Shown here piece by piece: positions 1 to 6,188 of a DNA stretch of 14,495 nucleotides. Numbering within the stretch: the first letter of the stretch is position 1; each line of letters begins with the position of its first letter. Under the pieces are notes generated by a model. The model did no database searches, was not told the DNA's origin, and was given only the letters and a program-made list of their open reading frames with translations. The translations under genes and the position numbers were made by a program. Source of the DNA: JAYTJL01 sp043731125 (GTDB taxonomy: Bacteria; Patescibacteriota; Saccharimonadia; Saccharimonadales; UBA10212); the NCBI GenBank assembly GCA_043731125.1, contig JAYTJL010000046.1:1-14495 (forward strand). The letters run 5' to 3'.

Positions 1-789
1 GTGTTTTCCGTATGTCCCTGCCTCTTTACGGTAGCATGGGCTGTATCCGGCATAAAGAAGTGGCATTTTGTCTTCGTCCAAAATTTCGTCTGCATGATAA
101 CCAGTCAGTGGCGCTTCGGCTGTACCGATTAATGCTAAGTCTTCGCCCTCTATAAAATATTCGTTGCTATCATCCGCACCCTTACTGGCAAAACCAGCAC
201 CAGCCGAAATACGTGATGTCACCATGTGCGGTACGCACATATAGGTAAATCCTTTTTCAGTCAGAAAATCTAGGCCAAACTGAGTTAGGGCTAGTTCTAG
301 CCGAGCAAGATCACCCTTCAGGAAATAAAACTTGGTGCCAGCTACTTTTGCACCGCGTTCAAAGTCCACCCAGCCCCGTTCTTCGGCAAAATCCAAATGG
401 TCTTTAGCGCCAGTTGTTTGATCACCCCACTTGCTTACTTCCACGCTTGCGTCTTCCCCGCCAACTGGTACATCATCAAACGCCGGATTCGGCACAGCAT
501 TTAGTAGTTCATCGTATTCAGGATTTATAGTTTCGAGTTCGGATTCAATTGCAGATATTTGTTCTTTCAGGTCTCGGCCTTTAGCCATTTGATCTTCTGA
601 AGGTTTTGAGCCTTTGCCAGCATCTGCAGCCTCGTTACGTTGCTTACGGAGGTCTTCTACCGCCTGCACTTTTTCCCGGCGTGCTTCGTCTACCTGGATA
701 AGTTTGGCAACATCAACTTTATAGCCCTTCTCTTCAGACTTTTTCTGGACTAAGTCGGCATTTTCCCGAATATATTTAATATCTAGCAT
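1..789 (-). CDS. serS: Seryl-tRNA synthetase, N-terminal 263 residues (cut by window edge)
   Basis: Charges tRNA-Ser with serine in the cytoplasm (class II synthetase). The frame is open from ATG at 789 to base 1, so the C-terminal part, including motif 3, lies outside the window. Residues 1-105 form the tRNA-binding coiled-coil arm: charged helices around 30-55 and 65-95, ending in the typical AVPNPAF-like linker. The catalytic core follows, with the family signatures LIGTAEAPLTGYH near residue 220 and a motif-2 stretch CYRKEAGTYGKH at 252-263, where SerRS normally reads FRxEAGxxG(R/K)xTRG. The start is fixed by the conserved N-terminus MLDIKYIREN. There is no Shine-Dalgarno; a TATACT hexamer sits 8 nt before the ATG. 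Identification is from motif recognition; the truncation is only the window edge. Confidence 0.96.
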   Translation of the reverse strand, partial: MLDIKYIRENADLVQKKSEEKGYKVDVAKLIQVDEARREKVQAVEDLRKQRNEAADAGKGSKPSEDQMAKGRDLKEQISAIESELETINPEYDELLNAVPNPAFDDVPVGGEDASVEVSKWGDQTTGAKDHLDFAEERGWVDFERGAKVAGTKFYFLKGDLARLELALTQFGLDFLTEKGFTYMCVPHMVTSRISAGAGFASKGADDSNEYFIEGEDLALIGTAEAPLTGYHADEILDEDKMPLLYAGYSPCYRKEAGTYGKH

Positions 790-803
790 ATAAAAATAGT
801 ATA
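790..803 (-). promoter_or_regulatory. Putative leaderless -10 element of serS
   Basis: On the minus strand TATACT (803-798) is followed by 8 nt and the serS ATG. Transcription would start within a base or two of the start codon, and no Shine-Dalgarno is present. The hexamer overlaps the end of the adjacent 7-bp repeat array. No convincing -35 is visible because that position lies inside the repeats. Confidence 0.5.
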
Positions 804-830
804 CAGTTTACAGCTAACAGTTTACAGTTA
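803..830. repeat. Four-unit 7-bp tandem repeat
   Basis: Four consecutive 7-mers read ACAGTTT, ACAGCTA, ACAGTTT, ACAGTTA on the plus strand (NNNCTGT on the minus strand). The unit resembles the array before proS. Unlike the arrays before lysS, proS and frr, no inverted partner arm was found here. It ends where the serS -10 hexamer begins. Confidence 0.85.
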
Positions 831-843
831 TTTGCTTTTTTAG

Positions 844-1038
844 CGCCTCAAGGGTGACTTTGGTGCGGGTGTGAGTTTAGCTCTATTTCATCCTTCGGAG
901 TATTTTGGTAAACCTCTAACAACTAACCGAAATCAAAATCTATACTTCGGCCTATACGACAATAATCCTCCCCTAGCTACTGGGAATAGACTCTGGAACA
1001 GTACTGGAGAAGCAGATGCTACTTGTGTTTTAATCTAG
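844..1038 (+). pseudogene. Possible orphan C-terminal coding fragment
   Basis: A frame directly after a TAG at 841-843 stays open for 64 codons to TAG at 1036-1038. It has no ATG; the only possible start is a GTG at 871 without a Shine-Dalgarno. The translation looks protein-like (aromatic, Gly, Asn and Pro rich, with stretches such as NRNQNLYFGLYDNNPP) and ends naturally. It points against the flanking minus-strand genes and overlaps the end of the next one by 9 bp. It lies immediately behind the repeat array, so it could be the tail of a gene whose front was lost. An open frame this long can also arise by chance, and I recognise no family. Confidence 0.25.
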
Positions 1039-1248
1039 CAAAACTATTAATGCCGTTAATGTAGCAAAAACTAAGAATATTAGCGCAACGCCCAGTACTA
1101 TGCGTTTTACGGCGTCCAACGTTGCATTTTTCCCACCAAAGTATCCAAAAAACCAATTCTTGCTCCTTAGCCCAATATTTTGAGACTCGGTCGATACTGG
1201 AGGATCTACATAAAAATCAGTAGCGTATCTTTTCATTTTCTTTGTCAT
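1030..1248 (-). CDS. Hypothetical 72-aa protein with C-terminal membrane anchor
   Basis: No family recognised. The predicted 72-residue protein has a polar, partly aromatic N-terminal region (about 1-45) and one strongly hydrophobic helix at about 48-70 that ends four residues before the stop, giving a tail-anchored layout. The frame extends upstream to a TTG at 1350, but that would overlap the preceding gene by 77 bp. I therefore chose the ATG at 1248, which leaves a 25-bp gap. TATTTT lies 7 nt before this ATG and there is no Shine-Dalgarno. It is the last member of the membrane-protein run below heliorhodopsin. Confidence 0.55.
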   Translation of the reverse strand: MTKKMKRYATDFYVDPPVSTESQNIGLRSKNWFFGYFGGKNATLDAVKRIVLGVALIFLVFATLTALIVLLD

Positions 1249-1273
1249 GATAGCTAAAATATTGAACGAGTTG

Positions 1274-2074
1274 TCAAATAATTGTTTTAGTGGCTCCACC
1301 TGTAGGTGGTGAGTGTCCGCGATGATATATATACCCGTTTGATAATTCAATATCGTAGCTACTGGCGTAATTAATGAGTTTGGCCATTATATCTGGGGAT
1401 AGGAGCGACAGCACATCGAGTTGGGTGTTTTTTTGGATTCGAGTTATAAAATATTTATCAAAATTACCTTCTAAGTTAACTTCCTCGCTATTAGGAAAAT
1501 CTTGACTGATTCCTACCTTTTTTCTAATGCTATCAATCTGCATTCTTGGTAAATTCCACGGGACTTTAAAGGCTATGATGCTTACAGAATAATTATTGTC
1601 GTTCTTACCGCTACCACTTTTACAGTTATAGTCATACAAGAAAAATTTCTGCTCGTTAATTACACCCTCTAAACCGTCTGTAACCTTGTATTCCCCCACT
1701 CTCATACCTGGCGGTGATAGATCATCTTCAATAATATTATTGCTGGTATTGTAGATTGATAGATCCTGCCAATTATTAGCTTCTCTAAAATTTTTCCATT
1801 TTATCTTTGATATATTCGCTTTGTAAGCGAAATATGTTACCCCCAGACCAGCAGATGAGTATGCAATCAGGATGTATACTAAACCAACATTATCCGAACC
1901 TTGATCTATTGAATCTCTTATCAAATACATAAAACCCACTCCGATAATAGATAGGCTAAATGTTGCTATAACTGTAATTGGGACTCTAAAAATATTTGGC
2001 CTAATAAAATCTTGGATGAGTCTATACTTAAAATCTTTACTTAATGGCTCAAAATTTATTTTATTGCTTACCAT
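1274..2074 (-). CDS. Two-TM membrane protein with cytoplasmic domain, DUF3137-like
   Basis: 266 residues. Two membrane helices at about 31-51 and 64-84 form a short hairpin, followed by a roughly 180-residue soluble domain with one cysteine (C151). The segment at 201-250 (LEGNFDKYF, then LSPDIMAKLINYASSYDIEL, then a short aromatic strand) resembles the C-terminal part of membrane proteins I associate with DUF3137 and with uncharacterised Saccharibacteria proteins. That link is from memory and uncertain. The ATG at 2074 overlaps the end of the upstream nuclease gene by 14 bp, which suggests translational coupling, although their functions need not be related. Confidence 0.8.
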   Translation of the reverse strand: MVSNKINFEPLSKDFKYRLIQDFIRPNIFRVPITVIATFSLSIIGVGFMYLIRDSIDQGSDNVGLVYILIAYSSAGLGVTYFAYKANISKIKWKNFREANNWQDLSIYNTSNNIIEDDLSPPGMRVGEYKVTDGLEGVINEQKFFLYDYNCKSGSGKNDNNYSVSIIAFKVPWNLPRMQIDSIRKKVGISQDFPNSEEVNLEGNFDKYFITRIQKNTQLDVLSLLSPDIMAKLINYASSYDIELSNGYIYHRGHSPPTGGATKTII

Positions 2075-2858
2075 TACTTTTGCCTTGTATCGCTTTTAAA
2101 GTTAGTTCTGTTCGGGCGCGGGCGTAGGTGCAGTATTCGCAAGGGCCGCCCATAGCGGCTTCGCCGACTGGCGGCATTTCATCTGATTCTAATACATCCT
2201 TGATCTCTTCTAATGTGGGGTCTACCCACTCATCACTACCCTTGTACGGAAAAACATTGGTACGGAACTGCACTTTATTAAAAAATCCATCGGCTTTAGA
2301 AATACCATTGGCATAAACAAAGTATCCTGTATTACTTACCTTGTGGCCTTCGCCTCTTAATAGCCACTGGTAAACCTCCATTTGCCGGCGGTAGCTGTCG
2401 TGCCAGCCACCTTCTGGTCCAAGATCGGTAATCTCACTAGATTTTGCTGTGGCTTTATAATCAACCACTATCAACTCCCCTTTGGGGTTTACCCAAACGT
2501 CGTCTACGCCGCCAAAAATCAGTAAATTAGTTGGGGTGTGCAAGTGCTGTACACCTGTAAAAGTATGCCGCCAACGTTTTAAGTCGGAGTGTTGGAAAGG
2601 TTTGGCGTCTACCTTAAACTCTACCTGCCAAGGGTGCTGTTCGTCTTTGTCTCGGTAAGTATCAAATTCAATTTTGAGCAACTCGTCTATGGCCGAGTTA
2701 ATTAAAAACGGTGGGCTACTGGGCTGATTTATTTTAAGTCTTTGGGCAAGCCAAAAACAACGCTGACAGCGAATAAAGTTCTCAATCCGACTACGACTGA
2801 GTTTATATGTATCCTTTTGACCTGGTTTGTAAACCGGGCTTCTTTCATATGCCATCAT
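2061..2858 (-). CDS. PD-(D/E)XK nuclease, Cas4/RecB-nuclease-like, with CxxC pairs
   Basis: 265 residues, predicted cytoplasmic DNA nuclease. The nuclease core is readable in order: a GGVDDVW strand (D119/D120), LIVVDYKAT with D133 and K135, and a QxxxY motif (Q159-Y163), as in RecB, AddB and Cas4-type nucleases. A CxxC at C31/C34 near the N-terminus and a second at C240/C243 flank the core. This is reminiscent of the Fe-S cluster cysteines of Cas4 and AddB, where four cysteines staple the domain ends. No cas genes, helicase or AddA partner are in the window, so it is a stand-alone enzyme here. Two adjacent ATGs are possible (2858 or 2855), with AGAGG about 12 nt upstream. The next gene overlaps its 3' end by 14 bp. 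Confidence 0.9.
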   Translation of the reverse strand: MMAYERSPVYKPGQKDTYKLSRSRIENFIRCQRCFWLAQRLKINQPSSPPFLINSAIDELLKIEFDTYRDKDEQHPWQVEFKVDAKPFQHSDLKRWRHTFTGVQHLHTPTNLLIFGGVDDVWVNPKGELIVVDYKATAKSSEITDLGPEGGWHDSYRRQMEVYQWLLRGEGHKVSNTGYFVYANGISKADGFFNKVQFRTNVFPYKGSDEWVDPTLEEIKDVLESDEMPPVGEAAMGGPCEYCTYARARTELTLKAIQGKSNGKQ

Positions 2859-2879
2859 GCTATTTTATACCTCTAGCGG

Positions 2880-3215
2880 CTAAAAGAATAATGAAGAACA
2901 CGTCAACACAAACAACAAACCTGAAGCAATATAGTAGTATTTAGTTTGCCTGGCGAACTTTACAAACCCTGCTTTGATTGCAAAAAATTCTTGTAGTTTA
3001 AAGATGGCATAACAACTTCCTGCATATGGTAAGGCGTAGATGACTAACACCAGAAAAACAAATCCCTCCAGTCCAACATCAGTGGAGTTGCTCGTACTCG
3101 AAATTCTTTCGAAAATAGCGTCGGCGACAACATAATACCCACAGAGAAGTGTTAAAGTCGTGGCCGTTGTATAAACAACGGCGATTATTCGCCATGGGTT
3201 TATTTGTTTTTTCAT
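2880..3215 (-). CDS. Hypothetical three-TM membrane protein
   Basis: 111 residues, no family recognised. Three hydrophobic helices at about 11-31, 50-70 and 93-110; the short basic N-terminus (MKKQINPWR) and basic segment at about 72-91 suggest a cytoplasmic N-terminus. The ATG at 3215 has GGAG 9 nt upstream, a credible Shine-Dalgarno. It lies 42 bp after the pilin-like gene and 21 bp before the nuclease gene, so it is probably co-transcribed with both. Confidence 0.7.
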   Translation of the reverse strand: MKKQINPWRIIAVVYTTATTLTLLCGYYVVADAIFERISSTSNSTDVGLEGFVFLVLVIYALPYAGSCYAIFKLQEFFAIKAGFVKFARQTKYYYIASGLLFVLTCSSLFF

Positions 3216-3257
3216 TTTCTATGACTCCGTCATATACCAGCTAGTGAACATTTCCTT

Positions 3258-4055
3258 CTATTGCAGTTCTATGACGTCTACAAGAGGTGTAGCGACAAAG
3301 CCGTAGTGTTTTATGCTGTCTCCTACTTTGAGAGCTCCTACTTTAATTTCAGCGCATGACTTGTCGTAGGCTTTGGTGATATCATCGAATTCAATCTGAG
3401 CTGGTTTTCCAGTTACGTTTTGAGCAAGACTAATAGTCTTGGTAGGTATATCTATGACTTCAATCACTCCAGACCCCTCTGCTGTATAACCAGTGGAAGA
3501 TGGAACACATACAGACGCCGTACCAGCTGGGACTGCTGAGCCCCCATAGTCGGTAGATGAACTATCATAGTAGGTTTGATCATCCTTGTAGGTATTCAGG
3601 TATGGTTTGACTGTTTGGCAATTTTCACCTTTCTTGTGGTTGTACGTTAACGAATAGTAGTCAAAGTAGGACTCACTGGCCGGATAGTCCGCTCCACTTA
3701 AAGCAGAACCATACAAAGCACCCGTGAATATACCCGTCACACCAGCATCAAAACCACTAGCCTCTGTTTTATAAACTACACAAAACTTATACTTCTCTTC
3801 AGATAGTTTTTTGTAAGTTATGGTTGTTGGCACACTGCCGACTCCGTCTATTTCACTCAGTTTGTCCGGTATAGAACCCTTAGTGTTAACAAATTCATCT
3901 AATTTTGGTGCAATTTTCATTACTGCTTCGGTTGTTTTTTTGTCTGACTTGGCATCAGCACCAGACACAATTGTGTATCCAACCAGTCCAGCAGCAAAAA
4001 CCACCAGTAGCGCTAGTCCCACGTAGTATTTCGTCATTCCTTTTAGTACATTCAT
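3258..4055 (-). CDS. Exported protein, pilin-like N-terminal half plus beta-rich tail
   Basis: 265 residues, predicted to be anchored by one helix (about 9-31) with the rest outside the membrane. Residues 36-70 (KKTTEAVMKIAPKLDEFVNTKGSIPDKL) resemble the helix and N-x-x-G-x-[YI]-P turn that follow the hydrophobic stem in type IV pilins and pseudopilins. A strand around 88-97 (KYKFCVVYK) fits the same fold. No classic prepilin peptidase site precedes the helix. Four extracytoplasmic cysteines (C92, C146, C183, C234) could form two disulfides. A Tyr/Ser/Gly-rich linker (155-195) leads to a compact beta-rich tail (197-265) built around VIEVIDIPTKTISL and VGDSIKHYG. The ATG at 4055 follows the upstream stop by 8 bp. 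Pilin-like is an inference; it may be a general surface protein. Confidence 0.7.
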   Translation of the reverse strand: MNVLKGMTKYYVGLALLVVFAAGLVGYTIVSGADAKSDKKTTEAVMKIAPKLDEFVNTKGSIPDKLSEIDGVGSVPTTITYKKLSEEKYKFCVVYKTEASGFDAGVTGIFTGALYGSALSGADYPASESYFDYYSLTYNHKKGENCQTVKPYLNTYKDDQTYYDSSSTDYGGSAVPAGTASVCVPSSTGYTAEGSGVIEVIDIPTKTISLAQNVTGKPAQIEFDDITKAYDKSCAEIKVGALKVGDSIKHYGFVATPLVDVIELQ

Positions 4056-4063
4056 ATCACTGC

Positions 4064-4636
4064 CTACTTTCTATGGTCTTCTAACCAATAATAGACCAAC
4101 ACCCCGCCGGCAATCACCAGCACTACTAGCATGCTAAGAACCTGTTTTAAGATTGTCTCCGATGGCTTTTTGTCGGTGCCAAAGCGTGAAAGCATTGCGT
4201 AGACAAAGACTATTAGGTTGGTTAGTGTAGCTATGAAGGCCACAAATTGCGTTGTCTGCGACCAGCGACGACGCGACGGTTCGTGTACCAACGACGAATT
4301 GGCAAGTTCGGCTTTTTTGAGTCGTATAAACAGCCAAGCAAAAAACGGTAGACAAACTACCAGCGCCGAAGTTGGCACTACTAAATAGTCAAAGGTTCTG
4401 CTGCCATTGACTAAGTTGAGCAGTAGCCACGCAAGCGTGCTAGCAAGCACCCACAAAGTTATACTCATCATGCCGTATTCCACGCCACGGACTGAGAGCA
4501 CTTGCACCACCGGCACTGGGTCTTTCATTCCGCTAACTACGCTGCTTGTTTTTGTTATGTTTTCATCTTCTCCGTCAGACATTATGCCCGGTGAAGTATT
4601 TTGGGTTTTATTTGTGCCGAACATCGCAATAGCCAT
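4064..4636 (-). CDS. Four-TM membrane protein, possibly DUF5671-like
   Basis: 190 residues. An acidic, polar N-terminal tail (1-50) is followed by helices at about 56-76, 83-106, 127-150 and 163-184, with a basic loop (KKAE to RRRW, about 107-125) predicted cytoplasmic. The helix pattern and short basic connectors remind me of DUF5671 membrane proteins of CPR bacteria; this is a memory-based guess. The ATG at 4636 is supported by a strong Shine-Dalgarno, AAGGGGGTGAT at 4653-4643, nearly identical to the ideal anti-16S complement. It lies 46 bp after the 34-aa membrane protein gene, in the run that begins with heliorhodopsin. Confidence 0.78.
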   Translation of the reverse strand: MAIAMFGTNKTQNTSPGIMSDGEDENITKTSSVVSGMKDPVPVVQVLSVRGVEYGMMSITLWVLASTLAWLLLNLVNGSRTFDYLVVPTSALVVCLPFFAWLFIRLKKAELANSSLVHEPSRRRWSQTTQFVAFIATLTNLIVFVYAMLSRFGTDKKPSETILKQVLSMLVVLVIAGGVLVYYWLEDHRK

Positions 4637-4682
4637 GAGCGTATCACCCCCTTATATTACTAAAGCTTAGGTTAGCAGGTTT

Positions 4683-4787
4683 TCAGCCAGCCAACAATAC
4701 TGCCACCATGGACAGCAATGCCAGCACCACGGCTATTAGCGCTACAATCAGCGGTGTGTTTTTAGGTAGTTTTGGGGAATCGAACAT
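4683..4787 (-). CDS. 34-aa single-TM small protein
   Basis: A tiny gene: MFDSPKLPKNTP, then one uninterrupted hydrophobic helix (about residues 13-33) ending in G and TGA. The Shine-Dalgarno AGGGG (4800-4796) lies 8 nt before the ATG and is partly formed by the heliorhodopsin stop codon TAA. The two genes are only 12 bp apart and should be translated from one mRNA. The layout (short Pro/Lys-rich cytosolic tail plus one helix) resembles small regulatory or assembly subunits of membrane proteins, but no family is recognised. An association with heliorhodopsin is an inference from position only. Confidence 0.65.
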   Translation of the reverse strand: MFDSPKLPKNTPLIVALIAVVLALLSMVAVLLAG

Positions 4788-4799
4788 TCAACGCACCCC

Positions 4800-5621
4800 T
4801 TACGGCCTCAAGGCACCAGCAAATACCTGCCAGGCAAGAGCTGATTTGGCGACAAGCGAAAGTATTATATAGACCCGCTCACCATATACGTAGTTCTTCC
4901 ATTTTCCAATCTGTTTGTACTGCAAATACATGTTCACTGCAAAACAACTGAAGAAAACAAACAAACTACCATATATAAAGTAGACAAATGTTGGCACGCC
5001 GCTACCATAGAAAATTGCACCCCCTAGATAAATAGCAATCGCTGACCAGGCAGCCAATTCGGCAATAACACCGATTTTAAAACTAAGCCAGTTGGTTTTT
5101 TTAGTGGTTTGGTTGTGCACTTCCATTACTAGACCCATGAGATTCATTATCGCCGTTAAAGCGAATATCATCATAAGAGAAGAGATGTCTGAAATACCAC
5201 TAAGTAGCGCTATTCCAACCATCATGGTGCTAGCGGAAAAGGCATATTCTACCCAGCGAAACTTATTGATTCCCTTTTTAAGCCCAGCTTCGTATTTTTT
5301 GCGGTACTCATTTGCAACCAGGTAGTGGGCCACCGCGCTCATTAAGAAGAAGGCGGCAACTATGTAGGCTAATTTTATATCAAACAAATGATGAGTAGCG
5401 GTAGCCAAAACAGGTTGACCAGATGCCGCTGAGGCAATAGCGTCCAGAGCTAAGTAATTTGTAGTTACTGGGAATATTCCGCTAGCGGCACCACTTAGTG
5501 CTACCACCAGTATTGCCTGTCCAGCATGCAACCCAGCAGCAACTAAATTTATAGTCCTTAAATTCTGATAGGTAATCTTTTCTTTCCTAAACAGTCCAAA
5601 AAAATTAGTGACTTTCTCCAT
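4800..5621 (-). CDS. Heliorhodopsin (retinal-binding seven-TM photoreceptor)
   Basis: 273 residues, about the usual length. Seven helices are readable. Helix 3 contains FRWVEYAFSAS with E125, the expected Schiff-base counterion (E107 in HeR-48C12). Helix 7 contains ERVYIILSLVAKSALAW with K259, the retinal-attachment lysine (K241 in 48C12), and S255 four residues before it (S237). These three keep a constant offset of 18. H32 in helix 1 (LHAGQA) likely matches the conserved H23. Heliorhodopsins are inverted relative to type 1 rhodopsins, with the N-terminus inside, and are regarded as sensors or regulators rather than strong ion pumps. No carotenoid-cleavage or carotenoid gene is nearby, so retinal must be made elsewhere or scavenged. 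It heads the membrane-protein run. The ATG at 5621 has no spaced Shine-Dalgarno; TATCAT lies 7 nt upstream, suggesting a leaderless mRNA. A type 1 rhodopsin is ruled out by the helix 3 and 7 signatures. Confidence 0.95.
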   Translation of the reverse strand: MEKVTNFFGLFRKEKITYQNLRTINLVAAGLHAGQAILVVALSGAASGIFPVTTNYLALDAIASAASGQPVLATATHHLFDIKLAYIVAAFFLMSAVAHYLVANEYRKKYEAGLKKGINKFRWVEYAFSASTMMVGIALLSGISDISSLMMIFALTAIMNLMGLVMEVHNQTTKKTNWLSFKIGVIAELAAWSAIAIYLGGAIFYGSGVPTFVYFIYGSLFVFFSCFAVNMYLQYKQIGKWKNYVYGERVYIILSLVAKSALAWQVFAGALRP

Positions 5622-5657
5622 TCCTACGATGATAGCACAAAGTAGAACTGTTTTTAA
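5622..5657 (-). promoter_or_regulatory. Putative heliorhodopsin promoter (extended -10, leaderless)
   Basis: Minus strand: TGCTATCAT gives an extended -10 (TGn plus TATCAT at 5634-5629), followed by 7 nt and the ATG. A weak -35, TTAAAA (5657-5652), sits 17 nt upstream. The promoter abuts the outer end of the neighbouring inverted-repeat element. Confidence 0.5.
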
Positions 5658-5795
5658 TGCTCAATTAACAACGAGTCCAACGGGGTCAATGAATATTCAA
5701 GTCATTAATTGTATTAAATGATTTAATCATTTCTACATTCATTGAGCACCTGCCTGCCGGCAGGCAGGTTGATCTAGTTGTACTAGTTGAGCATT
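5656..5795. repeat. Nested inverted-repeat element, about 140 bp
   Basis: Outer inverted repeats are AATGCTCAA (5656-5664) and TTGAGCATT (5787-5795). A second inverted pair is TCAATGAAT (5686-5694) and ATTCATTGA (5737-5745). A third is AAATGATT (5716-5723) and AATCATTT (5725-5732). Both outer arms are built from TTG-initiated 9-mers (right arm: TTGATCTAG, TTGTACTAG, TTGAGCATT). The element fills almost the whole gap between the metallopeptidase and heliorhodopsin genes. No target-site duplication is obvious. Confidence 0.75.
5748..5769. repeat. Perfect 22-bp GC-rich palindrome
   Basis: Self-complementary sequence with the core CCTGCCTGCCGGCAGGCAGG (5749-5768). It is GC-rich inside an AT-rich gap and could form a strong hairpin in RNA, but no T-run follows on either strand, so it is not a classic terminator. 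I recall similar CCTGCC/GGCAGG palindromes as dispersed repeats in Patescibacteria genomes. Confidence 0.85.
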
Positions 5796-5797
5796 GC

Positions 5798-6175
5798 TTA
5801 GTGTCTTCCATCTATTTCGTGTATCCGCTTGTGGTCGAGTCCAAAATAATGAGCCACCTCATGCCAGATGGTGTGTTTAACCTGCTCTTTCACCTCGTCT
5901 TCCGTCTGAGAGAATCTAAGAATCGGAACTTTGAATACGGTAATTTTGTCTGGTAATAATTTGGTTCGACCACCACGCTGTGGCAACGGCACGCCTTCGT
6001 ACAACCCAAACAGTGTTTGGTTGCAGGCTAACTTGAGATCTTTTCTTTGTTGCTCAGACGGATTATCAGCCACCATAATAGCCACATTATCTATTCTAGA
6101 GCGGTATTGCTCAGGAACAGCCGCTATTCCGGCTTCCATGAATTCATCAAATTGTTGTTCGGTAACTTCAACCAT
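5798..6175 (-). CDS. Zinc metallopeptidase family protein (PF06262-like)
   Basis: 125 residues, the usual size of this small minigluzincin-like family, predicted cytoplasmic. The zinc site HTIWHEVAHYFGLDH carries H105-E106-x-x-H109 with G112 and D114/H115 downstream; E106 is the expected general base and a third ligand would come from the D114/H115 region. The N-terminal helix VTEQQFDEFMEAGIAAVPEQY and the strand VAIMVADNPS are typical of the family, whose substrates are unknown. The gene starts 8 bp after msrA. A perfect TATAAT (6188-6183), overlapping the msrA stop, lies 7 nt before the ATG, so it may also be transcribed separately and leaderless. Pairing with msrA would fit protein quality control, but that is inference. 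Confidence 0.9.
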   Translation of the reverse strand: MVEVTEQQFDEFMEAGIAAVPEQYRSRIDNVAIMVADNPSEQQRKDLKLACNQTLFGLYEGVPLPQRGGRTKLLPDKITVFKVPILRFSQTEDEVKEQVKHTIWHEVAHYFGLDHKRIHEIDGRH

Positions 6176-6188
6176 TTAACTAATTATA
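6176..6188 (-). promoter_or_regulatory. Putative leaderless -10 element of the metallopeptidase gene
   Basis: A perfect TATAAT at 6188-6183 is followed by TAGTTAA and the ATG at 6175. It overlaps the stop codon of msrA. No Shine-Dalgarno is present between the two genes. Confidence 0.5.

Noticed and set aside
803..830. CRISPR-like repeat
   Set aside because: 7-bp direct tandem units with no spacers and no cas genes.
1249..1350. Longer form of the 72-aa membrane protein beginning at TTG 1350
   Set aside because: Would overlap the upstream gene by 77 bp with a TTG start; ATG 1248 fits better.
5748..5769. GC palindrome as a rho-independent terminator
   Set aside because: No T-run follows the stem on either strand.
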